A stretch of 10,843 nucleotides of DNA from an uncultured Lachnospiraceae bacterium (GTDB lineage Bacteria; Bacillota; Clostridia; Lachnospirales; Lachnospiraceae): positions 1-10,843 of the forward strand of contig CAJOPI010000270.1 of the NCBI GenBank assembly GCA_905236275.1. The letters are read 5' to 3'. Made by a program: the position numbers and the translations under genes. Under the pieces are notes generated by a model. It was not told the DNA's origin. It ran no database searches and was given only the letters and a program-made list of their open reading frames with translations. This document shows positions 8,066-10,843 of this stretch, piece after piece; the stretch's first letter is position 1, and each line of letters opens with the position of its first letter.

Positions 8066-9600
8066 CAGCTTCTCTCCTTTCTTTTTGCTCCTGCCATATA
8101 TAGACCGAGCTCCTCGCGATTTGTTTCCTTTGGATTGAACTCACCGACTATCTCGCCTTCGTATATTACAAGGATTCTGTCAGACACGCTCAATACTTCT
8201 TCAAGTTCAAATGATATAAGCAGAATTGCCTTTCCTGCATCTCTTTCCGCTACAAGCTGCTTATGAATGGATTCTATAGCACCTACATCAACACCTCTGG
8301 TCGGCTGGACTGCCAGCAGGAATTCATGTTTTCTGTCCATTTCCCGTGCTATTATTGCCTTCTGCTGATTTCCTCCGGACATGCTTCTTGCCGGTGTCAC
8401 AGAACCCTGTCCCGAACGAATATCATATTCATCTATAAGCCTGTCGGAATATTTTCTGATTTCGTCTTTTTTCAGGAAACCTGCCTTATTCGAAAATTCA
8501 TCTTCAAAATACCTCTGAAGTACAATATTGTAATCAAGCGGATAATCAAGAATAAGTCCATGCTTATGTCTGTCTCCAGGAATATGACTCATTCCCGTCA
8601 GGGTTCGTTCCCTGATAGATGAATGGGTAATATCCTTTCCGCATAATGAAATGCTACCTTTGCTGACCTTTTCAAGACCTGAAATGGCTTCTGCAAGTTC
8701 TGTCTGGCCGTTTCCGTCTATGCCGGCAATACAGACAATCTCACCTTTTCTGACCTCAAAGGAAACGTTTTTAACAGCATTGTTTTTATGCATTCTCGAA
8801 GGAACTGTAATATTGTCGAGCTTCAGAACAACCTCTCCCGGGGTCGCTTCCTTTTTATCAACAACAAGCTGGACATCATGACCAACCATCATACGGCTTA
8901 GCTCAGCGGGTGTGGTATCGGAGATATTAACGGTTCCGACATATTTGCCTCGTCTAAGTACCGAACAACGGTCTGCAACTTCCATTATTTCGTTTAATTT
9001 ATGGGATATAAAAAGAATTGACTTGCCTTCTTTTGCAAGACTCTTCATTATTTTCATAAGGTCGTCAATTTCAGCCGGCGTAAGAACTGCCGTCGGCTCA
9101 TCAAAAATAAGAATATCATTTTCACGATAGAGCATCTTTAAGATTTCGGTTCGCTGCTGCATCCCGACGGTAATATCCTCTACAAGCGCATCAGGATTAA
9201 CCTTAAGTCCGAATTTCTCAGAAAGAGCCATGACCTTTTTCCTTGCCTCACTCTTCTGAAGAATACCGTTCTTTGTAGTTTCGACTCCAAGAATAATATT
9301 ATCAAGTACCGAAAAACACTGAACAAGCTTAAAATGCTGGTGAACCATACCAATTCCCAGAGCATTTGCATCATTAGGGTCGTTAATCTTAACTTCCCTG
9401 CCGTCTTTCTTTATGACACCTTCTTCGGGCTGATAAAGTCCGAAAAGAACGCTCATAAGTGTTGATTTTCCGGCACCGTTTTCACCAAGCAGAGCCAGAA
9501 TCTCGCCTTTCTTTAACTGAATGGAAATATTGTCATTGGCGATTATTCCGGGAAAACGTTTCGTTATATTCAGCATCTCAATGGTATAGTTGTCTTCCAT
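8065..9600 (-). CDS. nupO: Nucleoside ABC importer ATPase with two nucleotide-binding domains (NupO-type)
   Basis: This 511-residue cytoplasmic ATPase powers the nucleoside importer. The first domain has Walker A GENGAGKST (39-47), the Q-loop Gln88, a variant signature ITVGMQQR (143-150), Walker B ending Asp167-Glu168 and H-loop His200. The second domain has a degenerate Walker A GIDGNGQTE from 293 (no Lys), a canonical signature SGGNQQ (408-413), a Walker B in which the Asp-Glu pair reads Val431-Gln432, and no H-loop His (SFELEE). Domain 1 Walker A and domain 2 signature would form one working ATP site; the other site would be inactive. This asymmetry is, as I recall, normal for BMP-linked ATPases. 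The ATG at 9600 has AAGGAG with a 9-base spacer. It follows the lipoprotein gene after 93 bases and overlaps nupP by one base. Confidence 0.94.
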   Translation of the reverse strand: MEDNYTIEMLNITKRFPGIIANDNISIQLKKGEILALLGENGAGKSTLMSVLFGLYQPEEGVIKKDGREVKINDPNDANALGIGMVHQHFKLVQCFSVLDNIILGVETTKNGILQKSEARKKVMALSEKFGLKVNPDALVEDITVGMQQRTEILKMLYRENDILIFDEPTAVLTPAEIDDLMKIMKSLAKEGKSILFISHKLNEIMEVADRCSVLRRGKYVGTVNISDTTPAELSRMMVGHDVQLVVDKKEATPGEVVLKLDNITVPSRMHKNNAVKNVSFEVRKGEIVCIAGIDGNGQTELAEAISGLEKVSKGSISLCGKDITHSSIRERTLTGMSHIPGDRHKHGLILDYPLDYNIVLQRYFEDEFSNKAGFLKKDEIRKYSDRLIDEYDIRSGQGSVTPARSMSGGNQQKAIIAREMDRKHEFLLAVQPTRGVDVGAIESIHKQLVAERDAGKAILLISFELEEVLSVSDRILVIYEGEIVGEFNPKETNREELGLYMAGAKRKERS

Positions 9601-9645
9601 GCTGAAAATCTCCTTCCAGATAAAATGAAATAATAGTTTAATGAA

Positions 9646-9671
9646 GCCGGCAGATTACAGAAACTGCCGGC
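9646..9671 (-). promoter_or_regulatory. GC-rich intergenic hairpin between the binding-protein and ATPase genes
   Basis: GCCGGCAG (9646-9653) and CTGCCGGC (9664-9671) form a perfect 8-bp stem, 7 of 8 pairs being G-C, around a 10-base loop. It begins 22 bases after the stop codon of the binding-protein gene. On the transcribed (minus) strand it is followed by TTCATTAAAC, not a clean T-run, so it is at most a leaky terminator. Hairpins here commonly protect the 3' end of the abundant binding-protein mRNA; that role is inferred. Confidence 0.6.
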
Positions 9672-9693
9672 CTCTTTAGTCATAATAAAACAT

Positions 9694-10843
9694 TTATTTA
9701 AGGTTGCCCTGGAAATTAACCTTAATATTCTTTGCAGTGGGCTGATCCGCAGATACATCATTGGAGACTGTAATCTTTCCGTTGAAGATATCTGCTACCA
9801 ATGCCTTGTAATCATCCTCTGTGAAACCATCATTCCAAACTGTGGAATCTGCAAGACCGGCATAATTCAATGAAAGATCATCAGTTGATACAAGACCATA
9901 GGTTTCAATCTTTCCCTTGTAGTTATCCCACTCACCGTTTTTAATTGCATTAAGGAGAAGATTTACGGTTGCTTTAAGTCCCTTCATAGCGGAAGTAACA
10001 GTCATGCCTTCACCGTAAGAACCATCAATGACATCCTTCTGATCCACATCAACACCGATGACTTTTCCATCAGTCTTTGCAGCTGCTTCAGCCGCAGATG
10101 TATAAATTCCACCACCGCAGGCAAAAACGACCTCTGTTCCACCCTGATACCATGTATCCATAGCTGCTGTTATATCGGGATCTCCGTTGAAAAGATTACC
10201 ATAAGCATAGTTGAGGCTTACATCAGTTGCACCTATTTCACCGGCAGCATCATCAGCACCCTGTACATATCCATAGCCGAAGCTCATAACTCCGGGAACT
10301 GCCATTCCGCCGAGGAAACCAAGATTTTTGTATCCCATTTTTACAGCTGCATAACCTGCCATGTAGCCTGAGATCTCGCCCTTGTAGGTCGCACTGAATA
10401 CATTATCAGCGGCAAATTCCTGACCGTTGGTGTAACCTTCAAAATCATCCTTGGTGCAGTCAAGAACGACAAATTTTGTATCAGGATACATATCAGCCGC
10501 CTCAACAACCGCCTCAGCAAATGAGAAACCGGGAAGGAGAAGCACTCCATAATCATCAGCAATAGCCTTCTCTATCATTGCCACACGATCGGCTGTACTG
10601 TCGCCTTCGGGTTTATAATAGGTAAACTCGCCACCGTTAGCATCACACCATGCCTTGCCTGCTTCATAAGTTGTCTGGTTGAAAGACTGGTCTGTGATAT
10701 CAGCATAGTCTGTAACCATTGCAACCCTGAAGGCTGATTCCGAATTATTTTCAGCTGCTGCACTTCCGGCTGACTCATCAGCGGCAGGCTGTGAAGACGA
10801 ACCACCGCATGCAGTAAGCGAGAATGCCATAACAGCGCACATC
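9694..10843 (-). CDS. bmpA: BMP-family nucleoside-binding lipoprotein of the ABC importer (5' end missing)
   Basis: This extracellular membrane-anchored substrate-binding protein should deliver nucleosides to the permeases encoded downstream. The visible part has 382 residues from an ATG at 10842, but that ATG probably lies inside the signal peptide: there is no basic N-region before the hydrophobic stretch, so the true start is likely beyond the edge. The lipobox LTAC ends in Cys12, followed by a Gly/Ser/Ala/Glu-rich linker (13-37). The BMP domain runs from about 38 and opens with FRVAMVTDYADITDQSFNQ, where the DQSFNQ segment (51-56) is conserved in nucleoside-binding family members. Later family features are FLGGMAVPGVMSFGYGY, VVFACGGGIY and VIGVDVDQKDV. 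It is the first visible gene of the operon; the promoter must lie outside the window. Annotated relatives are sometimes called TmpC or Med; binding of nucleosides is supported by the operon. Confidence 0.93.
   Translation of the reverse strand, partial: MCAVMAFSLTACGGSSSQPAADESAGSAAAENNSESAFRVAMVTDYADITDQSFNQTTYEAGKAWCDANGGEFTYYKPEGDSTADRVAMIEKAIADDYGVLLLPGFSFAEAVVEAADMYPDTKFVVLDCTKDDFEGYTNGQEFAADNVFSATYKGEISGYMAGYAAVKMGYKNLGFLGGMAVPGVMSFGYGYVQGADDAAGEIGATDVSLNYAYGNLFNGDPDITAAMDTWYQGGTEVVFACGGGIYTSAAEAAAKTDGKVIGVDVDQKDVIDGSYGEGMTVTSAMKGLKATVNLLLNAIKNGEWDNYKGKIETYGLVSTDDLSLNYAGLADSTVWNDGFTEDDYKALVADIFNGKITVSNDVSADQPTAKNIKVNFQGNLK

Noticed and set aside
8065..8900. Decay of the second ATPase domain as a sign of a broken gene
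   Set aside because: Loss of the Walker A Lys, Walker B Asp-Glu and H-loop His in domain 2 is, as I recall, usual for BMP-linked ATPases, and the frame is intact at full length.
9646..9671. Full rho-independent terminator after the binding-protein gene
   Set aside because: The stem is strong but the following bases on the transcribed strand (TTCATTAAAC) are not a T-run, and the next genes clearly belong to the same transporter, so complete termination is unlikely.
1..10843. CRISPR arrays, tRNA/rRNA genes, insertion sequences, phage or toxin-antitoxin genes
   Set aside because: No regularly spaced repeats, cloverleaf-like sequences, transposase motifs or small paired genes were found; coding genes fill almost the whole window.

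Overview
The window looks like the chromosome of a low-to-mid-GC anaerobic Firmicute, most likely a Clostridia/Lachnospiraceae-type bacterium. This rests on strong AGGAGG-type ribosome binding sites, very tight gene packing, mid-40s percent GC judged by eye, and protein styles (BMP-type nucleoside importer, exporter-fold ABC pairs) common there. The assignment is an inference; no rRNA or other taxonomic marker is present.

Positions 1-3132 (+ strand) hold a two-gene operon for a heterodimeric exporter-fold ABC transporter. The first gene is cut by the left edge; the second is complete. Each subunit is one membrane domain fused to one ATPase domain. The first ATPase has an unusual D-loop (DEATAFADPENE) that I associate with the IrtA/YbtP-type group of exporter-fold transporters, some of which import iron-siderophores. 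The operon ends at a hairpin with a T-run at 3144-3174.

Positions 3166-10843 (- strand, read right to left) hold one compact operon for nucleoside uptake and breakdown. In order of transcription it contains a BMP-family nucleoside-binding lipoprotein (start cut by the right edge), a double-domain ATPase, two membrane permeases, deoxyribose-phosphate aldolase (deoC), an alpha-phosphohexomutase-family phosphosugar mutase, and cytidine deaminase (cdd). The lipoprotein catches nucleosides outside the cell and the ABC importer brings them in. Cdd deaminates (deoxy)cytidine to (deoxy)uridine. A phosphorylase, not in this window, would release (deoxy)ribose-1-phosphate, the mutase would isomerise it to the 5-phosphate, and DeoC would split deoxyribose-5-phosphate into acetaldehyde and glyceraldehyde-3-phosphate. 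The mutase is not a DeoB-type phosphopentomutase, but its position suggests it does that job.

The operon is tightly coupled: two TGATG stop/start junctions, a 14-base overlap between deoC and the mutase, and a 15-base gap before cdd. The only sizeable internal gap (93 bases) lies after the lipoprotein gene and carries a GC-rich hairpin, which probably sets lipoprotein mRNA above transporter mRNA. No tRNA, rRNA, CRISPR, insertion sequence or phage gene was seen, and no gene-free stretch exceeds 100 bases. I see no clearly novel system. The points most worth checking are the mutase substitution, the intergenic hairpin, the apparent lack of a terminator for the minus-strand operon, and the substrate of the ABC pair.
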